From contig DWWE01000066.1 in NCBI GenBank assembly GCA_019119835.1, positions 1 to 55,880 on the forward strand: a DNA stretch of 55,880 bases. The letters run 5' to 3'. The translations under genes and the position numbers were made by a program. Positions 8,319-19,848 of this stretch are shown piece by piece. This DNA is from Candidatus Gemmiger stercoravium. GTDB taxonomy: Bacteria; Bacillota; Clostridia; Oscillospirales; Ruminococcaceae. The number at the start of each line of letters is the position of its first letter. Position 1 is the stretch's first letter. Below the pieces are notes generated by a model that was not told where the DNA came from, made no database searches, and worked only from the letters and a program-made list of their open reading frames with translations.

Positions 8319-9920
8319 ATGCTACTGGTCCGCAACATCCGCCTGCCGCTGAGCTGCCCCGACCCTGAGGCCGAAGCCCTGCGCCGGGCCCGCAAGCTGC
8401 TGGGTCTGCCGCCTTCCCGCGCTGCGGGGGGCGGCGTGGCCCGCCTTTCGGTGGACGCCCGCCACGGCAAACCCGTGCTGGTGTATACCATCGCCATCAC
8501 ACTCAACGACGAGGGTGAGGAATCGGCTTTGGCCGGGGCCTCGCCCTGTGTCTGTTTCACCCGCCGGCCGGAATTCTCCTTTCCCCGGGGGCAGGCGCCG
8601 CTGGCCCACCGCCCGGTGGTGGTGGGGCTGGGCCCGGCCGGGCTTTTCGCCGCGCTGCTGCTGGCCCGCCAGGGCTACCGCCCGCTGGTGCTGGAACGGG
8701 GCCCGGCCCTGGCCGAGCGGACGGCGGCCGTCGCCCGCTTTGAGGCCGAGGGCATCCTGGATGAAAACGCCAACATCCAGTTCGGCGAGGGCGGGGCCGG
8801 CACCTTCTCGGACGGCAAGCTCACCACCCGCCACGGCGACCCGCTGTGCGCCTATGTCACCGCCGCGCTGCTTCGCCACGGCGCCCCCGCCGACATTGCC
8901 TGGCGGCAGAAACCCCATGTGGGCACCGACCTGCTGCGCGGGGTCATTGCCGGCATCCGGGCCGAGATCGAATCGCTGGGCGGCACCGTGCGGTTCCACA
9001 CCGCCCTCACCGGGCTGACGGTGCGCGGCGGCGCACTGGCCGGGATCCGCACCACCGGGGGCGACATCCCCTGCGAACGGCTGATCCTGGCGGTGGGCCA
9101 CAGCGCCCGGGATACCTTCGGGATGCTGCAGCGCCAGGGTCTGCCGCTGCAGTGCAAGCCTTTCTCGGTGGGCTTTCGGGCCGAACACCTGCAGACCGAG
9201 ATCGAAAAAAGCCTTTACCACGGGGCGGCCGGCCACCCGGCGCTGCCCAGGGGGGAATACCAGCTCAGCCAGCATGTGGAGGGCGGGCGCTGCGTCTACA
9301 CCTTCTGCATGTGTCCGGGCGGCACCGTCTGCGCGGCCGCCAGCGAGGCGGGCGGGGTGGTCACCAACGGCATGAGCCTTCATGCCCGGGCCGGCCGCAA
9401 CGCCAACGCCGCCGTGGTGGTCAGCGTGGACGGCCGGGATTTCGGCGAGGACCCGGCCCGGGCCATCGCCTTCCAGCGGCAGCTGGAACAGGCCGCCTAC
9501 CGGGCCGGCGGCGGGGGCTACCGGGCCCCGGCCGAAACGGTGGGCAGCTTTCTTGACGGCCGCGGCCGGCTGGACCTGGGCGCCGTGCAGCCCAGCTACC
9601 CCCGCGGGGTCACCCCCTGCGACCTGGGCGGCCTTCTGCCCGACGAACTGGCCGGTGCGCTGCGCCAGGGCCTGGCGGCCTTTGGCCGCAAGCTGGCCGC
9701 CTACCGGGCGCCGGACGGGGTGCTCACCGGGCTTGAGACCCGCACCTCCAGCCCGGTGCGGCTGCTGCGGGGCCGGGACCTGCAGTGCGCCGACCTGCCC
9801 GGCCTTTACCCCTGCGGCGAGGGCGCCGGCTATGCCGGCGGCATCATGACCGCTGCGGTGGACGGCCTGCGCTGCGCCGCCGCCCTGATGGCCGGCTGCC
9901 GGCCGGCCGCCGGCGACTGA
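8319..9920 (+). CDS. FAD-dependent dehydrogenase, COG2509 type
   Basis: A 533-residue flavoprotein. After a roughly 95-residue N-terminal domain comes the dinucleotide-binding motif VVVGLGPAGLF (100-110). Further FAD-family stretches are NANIQFGEGGAGTFSDGKL, LAVGHSARDTF and a C-terminal YPCGEGAGYAGGI. This combination marks the uncharacterised FAD dehydrogenases common in Firmicutes (COG2509). The substrate is not known to me and cannot be inferred from neighbours, which are c-di-AMP and DNA-repair genes. Residue VCFTRRPEFSF in the linker is also family-like. ATG 8319 is preceded by AAAGGAA. It is expected to be soluble, with no membrane segment or signal peptide. Confidence 0.85.
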   Translation: MLLVRNIRLPLSCPDPEAEALRRARKLLGLPPSRAAGGGVARLSVDARHGKPVLVYTIAITLNDEGEESALAGASPCVCFTRRPEFSFPRGQAPLAHRPVVVGLGPAGLFAALLLARQGYRPLVLERGPALAERTAAVARFEAEGILDENANIQFGEGGAGTFSDGKLTTRHGDPLCAYVTAALLRHGAPADIAWRQKPHVGTDLLRGVIAGIRAEIESLGGTVRFHTALTGLTVRGGALAGIRTTGGDIPCERLILAVGHSARDTFGMLQRQGLPLQCKPFSVGFRAEHLQTEIEKSLYHGAAGHPALPRGEYQLSQHVEGGRCVYTFCMCPGGTVCAAASEAGGVVTNGMSLHARAGRNANAAVVVSVDGRDFGEDPARAIAFQRQLEQAAYRAGGGGYRAPAETVGSFLDGRGRLDLGAVQPSYPRGVTPCDLGGLLPDELAGALRQGLAAFGRKLAAYRAPDGVLTGLETRTSSPVRLLRGRDLQCADLPGLYPCGEGAGYAGGIMTAAVDGLRCAAALMAGCRPAAGD

Positions 9921-9957
9921 GCCGGCCCCACAAAATCCTGAGCGAAGAGGAAGTACC

Positions 9958-11166
9958 ATGCCTTACGAACATCCCTACAAACCAAACCGGCCCCCGCAGA
10001 CCTCCCACACCTCCGAGGGCGAAGACCGGGACCCGGGCTCTGCCCGGGAGAAGCCCGGCTACACCGACCTGCCTGATCTGGACGAAGCGATCCATCAGGT
10101 GGTGGAGACCGGCAGCACCATCGGCGCCCAGGTGCTGGACACCATCGGCGAGGCGCTGCGCTCGGCCGGGGAGGCGCTGGGCGGCGGCAAACTCAGCGAC
10201 AAGACCGTCCCCTTTGCCAAGTGGAAAGCCCGGATGGACCGCCACCTGAAAAACGAGGAACAGGACGGCTACCTTGCCATGGCCATCTGCGGCTGGACCT
10301 TTGCCGCCTGCTTCGGCATAGCGACGCTGGTCATGACCATCCTGGCCGGCGTGGGGCCGCAGGCGCTCTCCCTCACCCGCGATGTCTGGACGGTCTTTCC
10401 CATCCTCATGGCCTGTTTCGCGCCCATCACCGCCGGTTTCTGCATCATGGGCTGGCAGGGGAGCCGCCGGTACGGCTTTTACAAGCGCATCCGCAACTAT
10501 CTGCGCTTTGCCCGGGACTGGGTCTGCGCGGTGCCGGAACTGGCCCGCCAGACCGGCGTGCCGGTGGACCAGGTGCGCAGCGAACTGCAGAAGGTGACGG
10601 CCGACGGCGTGGTGCCCGGGGCGCTGCTCAGCCCCGACGGCCAGACCCTCTACCTGGACGACGCCCGCTACACCCCGCCGGCGGCCGAACCGGCCCCGCA
10701 GCCCGCCGCCGGGACGCAGGAGGTAAGCGAAGCCGAGCAGTTCCGGCAGGAGGGGGCGGCGTTCCTCGCCTATCTGCGCAGCTGCCGCGGCAAGCTGGAC
10801 CCCGGCGCCGACGAGCAGCTGGCCCAGATGGAAAAGAACTGCAGCGCGATCCTGGGTTTTGCCCACAACCACCCTGACCAGCTGCCCCGGCTGCGCCGCT
10901 TCCGGGAATATTACCTGCCCACCACCCGCAAATTGCTGGATGTGGCCCAGGGGCTCGGCAGCACCGACGCCGCCTCGGCCAATCAGATCCGCGGCGAGAT
11001 CACCGGCATCCTGCACACCCTCAACCTTGCCTACACCAAATTGTACGATACCCTGCTCCAGGATGTCAGCCTTGATGTGTCCACCGAGATCGACACGCTG
11101 GAGACGATGCTCCGCCAGGACGGTCTGACTCATGATTTTGAGCAGGACTTCGGCGGCGCCGAATGA
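9958..11166 (+). CDS. XpaC-like protein (5-bromo-4-chloroindolyl phosphate hydrolysis family)
   Basis: A 402-residue protein with a polar, low-complexity N-terminus (about 1-100), two membrane helices (about 106-130 and 136-158) and a C-terminal helical domain containing FREYYLPTTRKLLD, the hallmark of the XpaC / Halogen_Hydrol family. The family name comes from a screening phenotype; the real function is unclear, though many relatives sit beside TelA-type toxic-anion-resistance genes and are thought to serve envelope stress. No telA is present here. A Pro/Ala-rich linker at about 225-245 separates the membrane part from the C-terminal domain. The start has GAAGAGGAAG upstream. Confidence 0.75.
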   Translation: MPYEHPYKPNRPPQTSHTSEGEDRDPGSAREKPGYTDLPDLDEAIHQVVETGSTIGAQVLDTIGEALRSAGEALGGGKLSDKTVPFAKWKARMDRHLKNEEQDGYLAMAICGWTFAACFGIATLVMTILAGVGPQALSLTRDVWTVFPILMACFAPITAGFCIMGWQGSRRYGFYKRIRNYLRFARDWVCAVPELARQTGVPVDQVRSELQKVTADGVVPGALLSPDGQTLYLDDARYTPPAAEPAPQPAAGTQEVSEAEQFRQEGAAFLAYLRSCRGKLDPGADEQLAQMEKNCSAILGFAHNHPDQLPRLRRFREYYLPTTRKLLDVAQGLGSTDAASANQIRGEITGILHTLNLAYTKLYDTLLQDVSLDVSTEIDTLETMLRQDGLTHDFEQDFGGAE

Positions 11167-11191
11167 CACGACCCCAAGGAGGCACAGTTTT

Positions 11192-13228
11192 ATGAATTAT
11201 CGGATCTGGCAGCAAAAACCGGCCGACCCCGCCGCCGTACAGGCGCTGCAGGGGGCCGGGTACGGCGCGCTGTTCAGCCGCGTGCTGGCCGCCCGCGGCG
11301 TCACCACGCCGCAGGCGGCCGCCCAGCTGCTGGACGCCCGGGCGCCGCTGTCCGACCCGCTGTGCATCCGGGATATGGACAAGGCGGCGGCTCGCATCCG
11401 CCGGGCGGTGGAGGAAGAGGAATCCATCGTGATCTTCGGCGACTATGATGTGGACGGCGTCTGTGCCACCGCCATCTTGTACGAGTGTCTTGCCAACCAG
11501 GGCGCCCGGGTGCGCTGCAAGCTCCCCAGCCGGGAGGGCGGCGGCTACGGGCTGAACACCGACATCATCCGCAGCCTGGCCGGCAAGGGGTATCAGCTCA
11601 TCATCACGGTGGACAACGGCATCACCGCGGTGGAGGAAGCCGCCTGCGCCCGGGAACTGGGGGTGGACCTGGTGATCACCGACCACCACCTGCCCGGCCC
11701 CCGGCTGCCCGACGCGGTGGCGGTGGTGGACCCCAACCGGGCCGACGACGAAAGCCCCTGCAAAACGCTGTGCGGCGCCGGGGTGGCCTTCATGCTCTGC
11801 GCCGCGCTGGAAGGGTGCGACCCCGGGGAGCTGCTGGAAGTGTTCGGCGAACTGGCAGCCATGGGGACCATCGCGGACATGATGCCGCTGTGCGGCGAAA
11901 ACCGCACCATCGTGCAGGAAGGGCTGGCCATGCTGCAGGACACCATGCGCCCCGGCCTGCAGGCATTGCTGGAAAACGCCGGCTATGCCGGGCGGCCCAT
12001 CACGGCGGATACCGTCAGCTTCGGGCTGGCGCCGCGGATCAACGCGGCCGGCCGGATGGACACCGCAGCCGTCGCCCTCAAGCTGCTGCTGTGCGAAAAC
12101 GAGGAACAGGCCGCCGGCATTGCCGCCCGCCTGGGCGAGATCAACGCCGAACGCCAGAAGACCGAACAGCAGATCGCCGCCGCGGCGCTCCAGTCGCTGC
12201 GCGCCGACCCCGAACGCGCCCACGACCGGGTGCTGGTGGTGTCGGGGGAGGGCTGGCACCCCGGCGTCATCGGCATTGTGGCCAGCCGGCTGATGGAGCG
12301 CTTCGCCCGGCCGGTCATCGTCATCTCCACCGAAAACGGCGAGGGCCGGGGCTCGGGCCGTGCGCCGGAAGGTTTCAACCTTCACGCGGCGCTCACGGCC
12401 TGTGCCGGGCAGCTGCTGCGCTGCGGCGGCCATGCGGCGGCCGCCGGCCTGACCATTGAGGAAGACCGGATCCCCGCCTTCCGCGCTGCGATCAACGCCT
12501 GGGCCGCCCGGGAATATCCGGTGCCCCAGCCCGGCTGCTACAGGCCGGACGCCACCGTCACGCTGGACGAACTCAGCCTGGCGGCGGTGGGGCAGCTGGA
12601 ACGGCTGGCGCCCTTCGGGGCCGGCAACCCCACGCCGCTGCTCCGCATCGAGGACGCCGAGGTGGACGGGCTGTGGCCGATGGGCAGCGAACGCCGCCAC
12701 ACCCGCCTGCGTCTGCGCCAGGGCGGCGCCGAACTCTTCCTCAGCCTGTTCGGCACCCCGCCCGAGTCGGTGGCCTACCCGGTGGGCAGCCGGGTGGACG
12801 CCCTGGTGGAGGTGAGCATCTTCAACGGCCGCAGCGGGCCGATGGTGTCGGCCCATGTCCGGGCGCTGCGCCCGGCGGGGCTTGGCGACCTTCCGGCCCG
12901 GCAGGCCGCCGCCTTCGAGGCGCTGCGCTGCGGCGGGGCGCTGCCGCCGGACCAGGCCGCCGCGTTCCTGCCGGACCGCAGCGACACCGCCCGGGTGTAC
13001 CGGATGGTGCGCGCCGGCGGGCTGCCGGCCGACGACCTGCAGCCGCTGTTTGCGGCGGTGGGGGCGGCCAATACTGGAAAGACACTGGCCAGCCTGACCG
13101 CCCTGGCCCAGCTGGGATTGGTGGAAAATCAGGACGGACGCTGGGTGCCGGCCCAGGTCACCGCCAAACGCAACCTGGACGACGCGCCGGTGCTGAAAAA
13201 ACTGCACGCCATGGCGGCGCAGGGTTGA
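11192..13228 (+). CDS. recJ: RecJ single-strand-specific 5'-3' exonuclease
   Basis: A 678-residue RecJ, which trims 5' single-stranded DNA in recombination and mismatch or base-excision repair. The DHH catalytic motifs are visible: GDYDVDG at 83-89, DNGI starting at D141, and TDHH with residues 164-166. The DHHA1 region follows, with GRGSGRAPEGFNLHAAL and a GGHAAAAGL stretch, then the OB-fold and a C-terminal extension that probably replaces the longer tail seen in Bacillus. AAGGAGG lies 8 nt before ATG 11192. It is followed after 28 bp by the (p)ppGpp synthetase gene, and the pair probably forms one transcript. Confidence 0.95.
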   Translation: MNYRIWQQKPADPAAVQALQGAGYGALFSRVLAARGVTTPQAAAQLLDARAPLSDPLCIRDMDKAAARIRRAVEEEESIVIFGDYDVDGVCATAILYECLANQGARVRCKLPSREGGGYGLNTDIIRSLAGKGYQLIITVDNGITAVEEAACARELGVDLVITDHHLPGPRLPDAVAVVDPNRADDESPCKTLCGAGVAFMLCAALEGCDPGELLEVFGELAAMGTIADMMPLCGENRTIVQEGLAMLQDTMRPGLQALLENAGYAGRPITADTVSFGLAPRINAAGRMDTAAVALKLLLCENEEQAAGIAARLGEINAERQKTEQQIAAAALQSLRADPERAHDRVLVVSGEGWHPGVIGIVASRLMERFARPVIVISTENGEGRGSGRAPEGFNLHAALTACAGQLLRCGGHAAAAGLTIEEDRIPAFRAAINAWAAREYPVPQPGCYRPDATVTLDELSLAAVGQLERLAPFGAGNPTPLLRIEDAEVDGLWPMGSERRHTRLRLRQGGAELFLSLFGTPPESVAYPVGSRVDALVEVSIFNGRSGPMVSAHVRALRPAGLGDLPARQAAAFEALRCGGALPPDQAAAFLPDRSDTARVYRMVRAGGLPADDLQPLFAAVGAANTGKTLASLTALAQLGLVENQDGRWVPAQVTAKRNLDDAPVLKKLHAMAAQG

Positions 13229-13256
13229 ATCGGAAACACAAAGGGGAGGATGCGGA

Positions 13257-15431
<2,175 letters not shown>

Positions 15432-15452
15432 TCGCAAACAGAAAGGCTTGCC

Positions 15453-17177
15453 ATGTTTTCTGCGTTTCTCTGCACCAGGCCCCGGCGCCCGCGGCTGCTG
15501 GCCGCGTTGCTGGGGGGCTGCGCCGGCGCCACGGTGTTCCTGTGGCTGTACGGCGCCGCGGTGCTGAACCCCGGCTGGGACGCCTGGATCCTGAACGGGT
15601 ACGATGAATGGGACGTGCAGCAGCACTATGCGGGCTGGCTGCTCTTCCGCAACAGCCACTGGTCCTTCCCGCTGGGCCTGGCCGATACCCTCGCCGTGCC
15701 GGACGGCACCGTGATCTCCTACACCGACAGTCTGCCCTGGGTCAGCATCTTCTTCAAGCTGCTGCGGGGCGTTCTGCCCGCCACCTTCCAGTGGTTCGGG
15801 CTGTACACGCTGCTGTGCTTCTGCCTGCAGGGGGCGGCCGGGGCGCTGCTGTGCAGCCGCGGGGTGCGCACCCGGGCCGGGGCGGTCTGCCTGCCGCTGC
15901 TCACCGGGGCGCTGTTCGCCTGCCTGCCCACCCTTTGGGAGCGCGCCTTCCGCCATGTGGCGCTGGCCTCCCAGTGGCTGTTCCTGCTGGCCCTGTACGC
16001 TTTGCTGGAAGAGCGGTCCGCGCTGCGCCGGCTTGGCCGTCCCGGCGCCTGGCGTTGGGCCTTCCCGGTCCTGGCCTTCGGGGCGGTGGGGATCCACCCC
16101 TATTTCCTGCCGCCGGTCATGGTCTGCGCATTGCTGGCCGCCCTGGACCGGGGCCGGCTGACCCGCGCCTGGCGGGGCGGGGCGCTGGATTTCGCCCTCT
16201 CGCTGGCCGCCGCCCTGGCGGGCGGGGTGCTCTGCGGCGCCATCGGCGGGGACAGCGGACTGTCCCGCCACGGCTACGGCGAGATCTCGATGAACCTCAA
16301 CGCGCTGTGGAACCCCAGTTCCCGCGGCGGCTATACCTGGAGCCGGCTGCTGCCGGCCCTGCCCCAGCAAAGCGGCCAGTATGACGGCTTCAACTACCTG
16401 GGCCTGGGGGTGCTGGTGCTGCTGGCCGCGGCGCTGGCCCTGGCCGCCGCGGCCCTTGTCCGCCGCCCGGCGGCGGTGCGGGGGTGGTGGGGGCGCAACT
16501 GGCCCACGGCGGCGGCCTGCGCCTTCCTGGCGGCCTTTGCGGTCAGCAACACCGTCACCCTGAATGAATTCTCCTTCACCATCCCGCTGCCGGGCTGGCT
16601 GCTGGAATTGTGCGGCATCTTCCGTTCCAGCGGGCGGATGTTCTACCTGGTGGCGGCCTGTATGCTGGTCTGGGCCGTCTACACGCTGCGCGGCGCCCTG
16701 GCCGGCCCCCGGGGCGAGGCAGCCGCCTGCCTTCTGCTGGCCGCCGTGCTGGCCGTACAGCTGTGGGACCTGTCGGCGGCAGCCGCCCAGAAGCGGGCGA
16801 TGCTCCGGTCGGACACTGCCATCAACGCCACCGTGGTCAACGACCCCCAGACCGCCGCCCTGGGGGTGGGGCATACCCGGCTGCTGGCCGCCGGCGACGT
16901 GCGGGAGGACCGGCTGCGCCTGCTGGCCATCCTGGCCGGCAAACAGGGGCTGGCCACCAACCTGGACATTGCGGTTTCGGGCTCCCGCACCGGGGCGGCC
17001 GAAAGCCGGGCCGACACCGCCGCCCTGCTGCAAAGCGGCCGGTATGACCCCGGCACCGTCTATGTCACCACCGACGGCGGCGTGTGGGAAAGCTGGCAGC
17101 AGATCTTTGCCGGCGACCCGGCCCTGACCTTCTTTGTGGCGGATTCCTGCTACTTCATGGTCCCGCTGACCGGCTGA
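15453..17177 (+). CDS. Large integral membrane protein, DUF6311-like (GT-C-type)
   Basis: A 574-residue membrane protein with about ten helices. After the first helix comes an extracytoplasmic loop with DEWDVQQHYAGWLLFRNSHW, then FPLGLAD and YTDSLPW. Acidic and histidine residues in the first loop and the FPLG/YTDS motifs are how I remember DUF6311 proteins, which resemble GT-C lipid-sugar glycosyltransferases. The C-terminal 100 residues are soluble and probably outside the membrane. It sits between rel and dtd, an order otherwise fully housekeeping, with 21-30 bp gaps and its own ribosome binding site. A role in decorating a cell-surface polymer is plausible, but donor and acceptor are unknown. 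Confidence 0.7.
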   Translation: MFSAFLCTRPRRPRLLAALLGGCAGATVFLWLYGAAVLNPGWDAWILNGYDEWDVQQHYAGWLLFRNSHWSFPLGLADTLAVPDGTVISYTDSLPWVSIFFKLLRGVLPATFQWFGLYTLLCFCLQGAAGALLCSRGVRTRAGAVCLPLLTGALFACLPTLWERAFRHVALASQWLFLLALYALLEERSALRRLGRPGAWRWAFPVLAFGAVGIHPYFLPPVMVCALLAALDRGRLTRAWRGGALDFALSLAAALAGGVLCGAIGGDSGLSRHGYGEISMNLNALWNPSSRGGYTWSRLLPALPQQSGQYDGFNYLGLGVLVLLAAALALAAAALVRRPAAVRGWWGRNWPTAAACAFLAAFAVSNTVTLNEFSFTIPLPGWLLELCGIFRSSGRMFYLVAACMLVWAVYTLRGALAGPRGEAAACLLLAAVLAVQLWDLSAAAAQKRAMLRSDTAINATVVNDPQTAALGVGHTRLLAAGDVREDRLRLLAILAGKQGLATNLDIAVSGSRTGAAESRADTAALLQSGRYDPGTVYVTTDGGVWESWQQIFAGDPALTFFVADSCYFMVPLTG

Positions 17178-17207
17178 ATTCATTTTCCATCAAGGAGGAC
17201 CCTTTTC

Positions 17208-17666
17208 ATGCGTGCTGTGATCCAGCGTGTGACCGAGGCTTCGGTCACCGTCAACGGCGGCGAGCCCCGGGCCATCGGCCCCGGCCTTGTGATCCTCCTC
17301 GGCGTCAAGGACGGCGAGGACACCGCCATCATCCCCAAGCTGGCCGCCAAATGCGCGAACCTGCGCATCTTTGAGGACGACGCCGGCAAACTCAACCGCA
17401 GCGCCGCGGAACTTGGCTACTCGGCGCTGGTGGTCTCCAACTTCACCCTGTACGGTGACACCGCCCGCGGCAACCGGCCCAGTTTTATCCGGGCGGCCCG
17501 GGGCGAGGCGGCCGACAGCGCCTACCGGGCTTTCCTGGCCGAGCTGTCCGGCCAGGGGCTGCGGGCGGTGCGCCACGGCGAATTCGGCGCCGACATGCAG
17601 GTGCGCCTTGTGAACGACGGACCGGTGACCATCGTCATCGACACCGACGAGTGGACCAAAAAATGA
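17208..17666 (+). CDS. dtd: D-aminoacyl-tRNA deacylase
   Basis: A 152-residue DTD, which removes D-amino acids mischarged onto tRNA and so protects translation. The substrate-pocket motifs are present: SNFTLYGD (the SQxTL motif with N for Q) around residues 79-86, and NDGPVTI near the C-terminus (the NxGPVT motif). The length matches the family. CAAGGAGGA lies 8 nt before ATG 17208. In Firmicutes dtd very often follows rel; here one membrane-protein gene lies between. The metallo-hydrolase gene starts 30 bp downstream, so the two are probably co-transcribed. Confidence 0.95.
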   Translation: MRAVIQRVTEASVTVNGGEPRAIGPGLVILLGVKDGEDTAIIPKLAAKCANLRIFEDDAGKLNRSAAELGYSALVVSNFTLYGDTARGNRPSFIRAARGEAADSAYRAFLAELSGQGLRAVRHGEFGADMQVRLVNDGPVTIVIDTDEWTKK

Positions 17667-17695
17667 CCAACCCCCCAGATTCAGGAGGATTCCCC

Positions 17696-18301
17696 ATGGA
17701 ACTGCAACTCATCCACGGCCCCTGGCCGCTGTACACCAACAGCTTTCTGCTGTTCACCCCGTCGGGCAGCGCCCTTGTCATCGACCCCAACGCCGACCCC
17801 GGGGTCTACGAGAAGGCGCTGGCCGACCGCGGCGCCCGCCTGACCCACATCCTGCTCACCCACGGCCACTACGACCATGTGGGGGCGGTGGCGGCGCTGC
17901 GGGCCGCCACCGGCGCCAAGGTCCACATGGACCCGGCCGATGCGTCGGGCAGCGAACTGCTGCCCCTGACCCCCGACCTGGTGGACGAACCCTGGCCCGA
18001 CGCCCCGGAACTCACCCTCGACGGGGTGACCTTCCGGATCTGGCGTACGCCGGGGCACACGCCAGGGGGCGTCTGCCTGCACACCGGCAACCTGCTTTTC
18101 TGCGGCGATACGCTGTTTGCCGGCTCCTGCGGGCGGGTGGACCTGCCCGGCGGCGACGCCGCCGCCATGCGCCGCAGCCTGGCCTTGCTGGCCGGCCTGC
18201 CGCTGCCCGACGCCACCCAGGTGCTGCCCGGCCACGGGGAGCTTTCCACCCTCGGGCAGGAGCGTGACACCAACCCCTACCTGCAGGGGCAGTGGTTCTG
18301 A
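17696..18301 (+). CDS. Metallo-beta-lactamase-fold hydrolase (glyoxalase II-like)
   Basis: A 201-residue hydrolase with the zinc-binding THGHYDH motif near residues 56-62, a following metal ligand in RTPGHTPGGV, an acidic ligand in LLFCGDTLFAGSCGR and a C-terminal PGHGELS. This is the YcbL/glyoxalase-II-like subgroup, short and without the glyoxalase-II C-terminal helical domain. Such enzymes hydrolyse thioesters or similar small substrates; the physiological one is unknown. CAGGAGG precedes ATG 17696 by about 7 nt. The order rel-dtd-MBL-hemZ is a recurring one in Firmicutes, which supports the family assignment. Confidence 0.9.
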   Translation: MELQLIHGPWPLYTNSFLLFTPSGSALVIDPNADPGVYEKALADRGARLTHILLTHGHYDHVGAVAALRAATGAKVHMDPADASGSELLPLTPDLVDEPWPDAPELTLDGVTFRIWRTPGHTPGGVCLHTGNLLFCGDTLFAGSCGRVDLPGGDAAAMRRSLALLAGLPLPDATQVLPGHGELSTLGQERDTNPYLQGQWF

Positions 18302-18357
18302 CGGATCTTCACCCCGGGCGCGGGGCTGTGCGCCCGGCCCACCAACAGGAGGTAGCT

Positions 18358-19848
18358 ATGCAGATCGTTCTGCGCGGGGACGCCGCCGGCTATGAGGCCG
18401 AGCATGTGGCCCGCCTGTTTTTCCCCGGCGCCGAGCTGGCCGGGGCCGATTGCCGCCTGGACGACCCGGACGCGGACGTGGTGGCCGCCGTGGACCATAC
18501 GCTGGCCCGGCTGGTCTACCTGCGCCGGGGCGGCCGGCTGTGGTGGCGGATGGAAACCGTTTCCCGCCATGACACCCGCCGCCGGCGGGAGTATGGGCTC
18601 TGCCGCCTTTTGTACGAGCTGCTCAAGGCCTGTACCGGCATCCGGCCGCCCTGGGGCATGATGACCGGTGTGCGGCCGGTGCGCATCATCCACGATATGC
18701 GGGCCGAGGGCGCCTGCGAGGCGGACATTGCCGAGCGGTTCCTCGACACCTATGACTGCACCCCCCGCCGGTTCGAGATGGCCCGGGCCATCGCCGACCT
18801 GCAGCGCCCGGTGCTGGAATCCTGTGCGCCGCAGGACTGCAGCGTCTACGCGGGCATCCCGTTCTGCCCTTCCCGCTGCAGCTACTGCAGCTTTGTCTCC
18901 CGCACGGTGGGGGACCGGTCCACCCAGGCGCTGGTGGACCCCTATGTGGACTGCCTGTGCCGGGAGCTGGAAGCCACCCGCACCCAGGTGGAGCGCTGCG
19001 GGCTGCGGGTGCGCACGCTGTACATCGGCGGCGGCACCCCCACCAGCCTGTCGGCGCCCCAGCTGCGCCGGCTGATGGAAAAGATGGCCGACTGCTTCCC
19101 GCTGGACGCTCTGCAGGAATATACCGTGGAAGCCGGGCGCCCCGACTGCACCGATGAGGAAAAGCTGCGCATCATCAAGGAATACGGCGCCACCCGCATC
19201 TCCATCAACCCCCAGACCTTCTCGGACGAGGTGCTGCGGGGCATCGGCCGCCGCCACACCGCGCAGGACATCCTCGACTGCTATCATACCGCCCGGGCGG
19301 TGGGGCATACCAATATCAACATGGACCTGATCGCCGGCCTGCCCGGGGACACGGTGGAAGGGTTCCGCCGCAGCCTGGAAACGGCGATCTCGCTGGAGCC
19401 GGAGAACATCACGGTCCACACCCTCACCCTCAAGCGGGCGTCCAACCTGGTGGTGGAACACCGGGCGGCCGCCTACGACGATGTGGCCGCCATGCTCGAA
19501 CAGTGTACGCTGCTGGAACAGGCCGGCTACCGGCCCTACTACCTCTACCGGCAGAAGGGCACGCTGCAGAACCTGGAAAACATCGGCTGGAGCAAACCCG
19601 GCCGCGAATGCCTGTACAACATCTATATCATGGAAGAGGTCCACAGCATCCTGTCGGCCGGGGCCGGCGGCTCCACCAAGCTGGTGACCCCCGGCGTCCG
19701 CCACGGCAGGATCGAGCGGATCTTCAACTACAAATACCCCACCGAGTACATCGACCGTTTCGATATGGTCCTGGCCCGCAAGGAAGGAGTGAAACACTTT
19801 TATGACACATGCCGCAAAAACGCCGCCGAAACGGCTGGTCGGGTGTGA
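18358..19848 (+). CDS. hemZ: HemZ-type radical SAM enzyme (coproporphyrinogen dehydrogenase-like)
   Basis: A 496-residue HemZ. An N-terminal domain of about 160 residues precedes the radical SAM core, whose 4Fe-4S ligands are C170, C174 and C177 in PFCPSRCSYC. The core continues with YIGGGTPTSL, TVEAGRPDCT, SINPQTF and MDLIAGLPGD, matching the HemN/HemZ group. HemZ proteins are linked to oxygen-independent oxidation of coproporphyrinogen, but many anaerobes carry the gene without a full haem pathway, and none of the other haem genes is here. The start has CAGGAGG 7 nt upstream. Its 3' end overlaps the next gene by 47 bp. Confidence 0.88.
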   Translation: MQIVLRGDAAGYEAEHVARLFFPGAELAGADCRLDDPDADVVAAVDHTLARLVYLRRGGRLWWRMETVSRHDTRRRREYGLCRLLYELLKACTGIRPPWGMMTGVRPVRIIHDMRAEGACEADIAERFLDTYDCTPRRFEMARAIADLQRPVLESCAPQDCSVYAGIPFCPSRCSYCSFVSRTVGDRSTQALVDPYVDCLCRELEATRTQVERCGLRVRTLYIGGGTPTSLSAPQLRRLMEKMADCFPLDALQEYTVEAGRPDCTDEEKLRIIKEYGATRISINPQTFSDEVLRGIGRRHTAQDILDCYHTARAVGHTNINMDLIAGLPGDTVEGFRRSLETAISLEPENITVHTLTLKRASNLVVEHRAAAYDDVAAMLEQCTLLEQAGYRPYYLYRQKGTLQNLENIGWSKPGRECLYNIYIMEEVHSILSAGAGGSTKLVTPGVRHGRIERIFNYKYPTEYIDRFDMVLARKEGVKHFYDTCRKNAAETAGRV

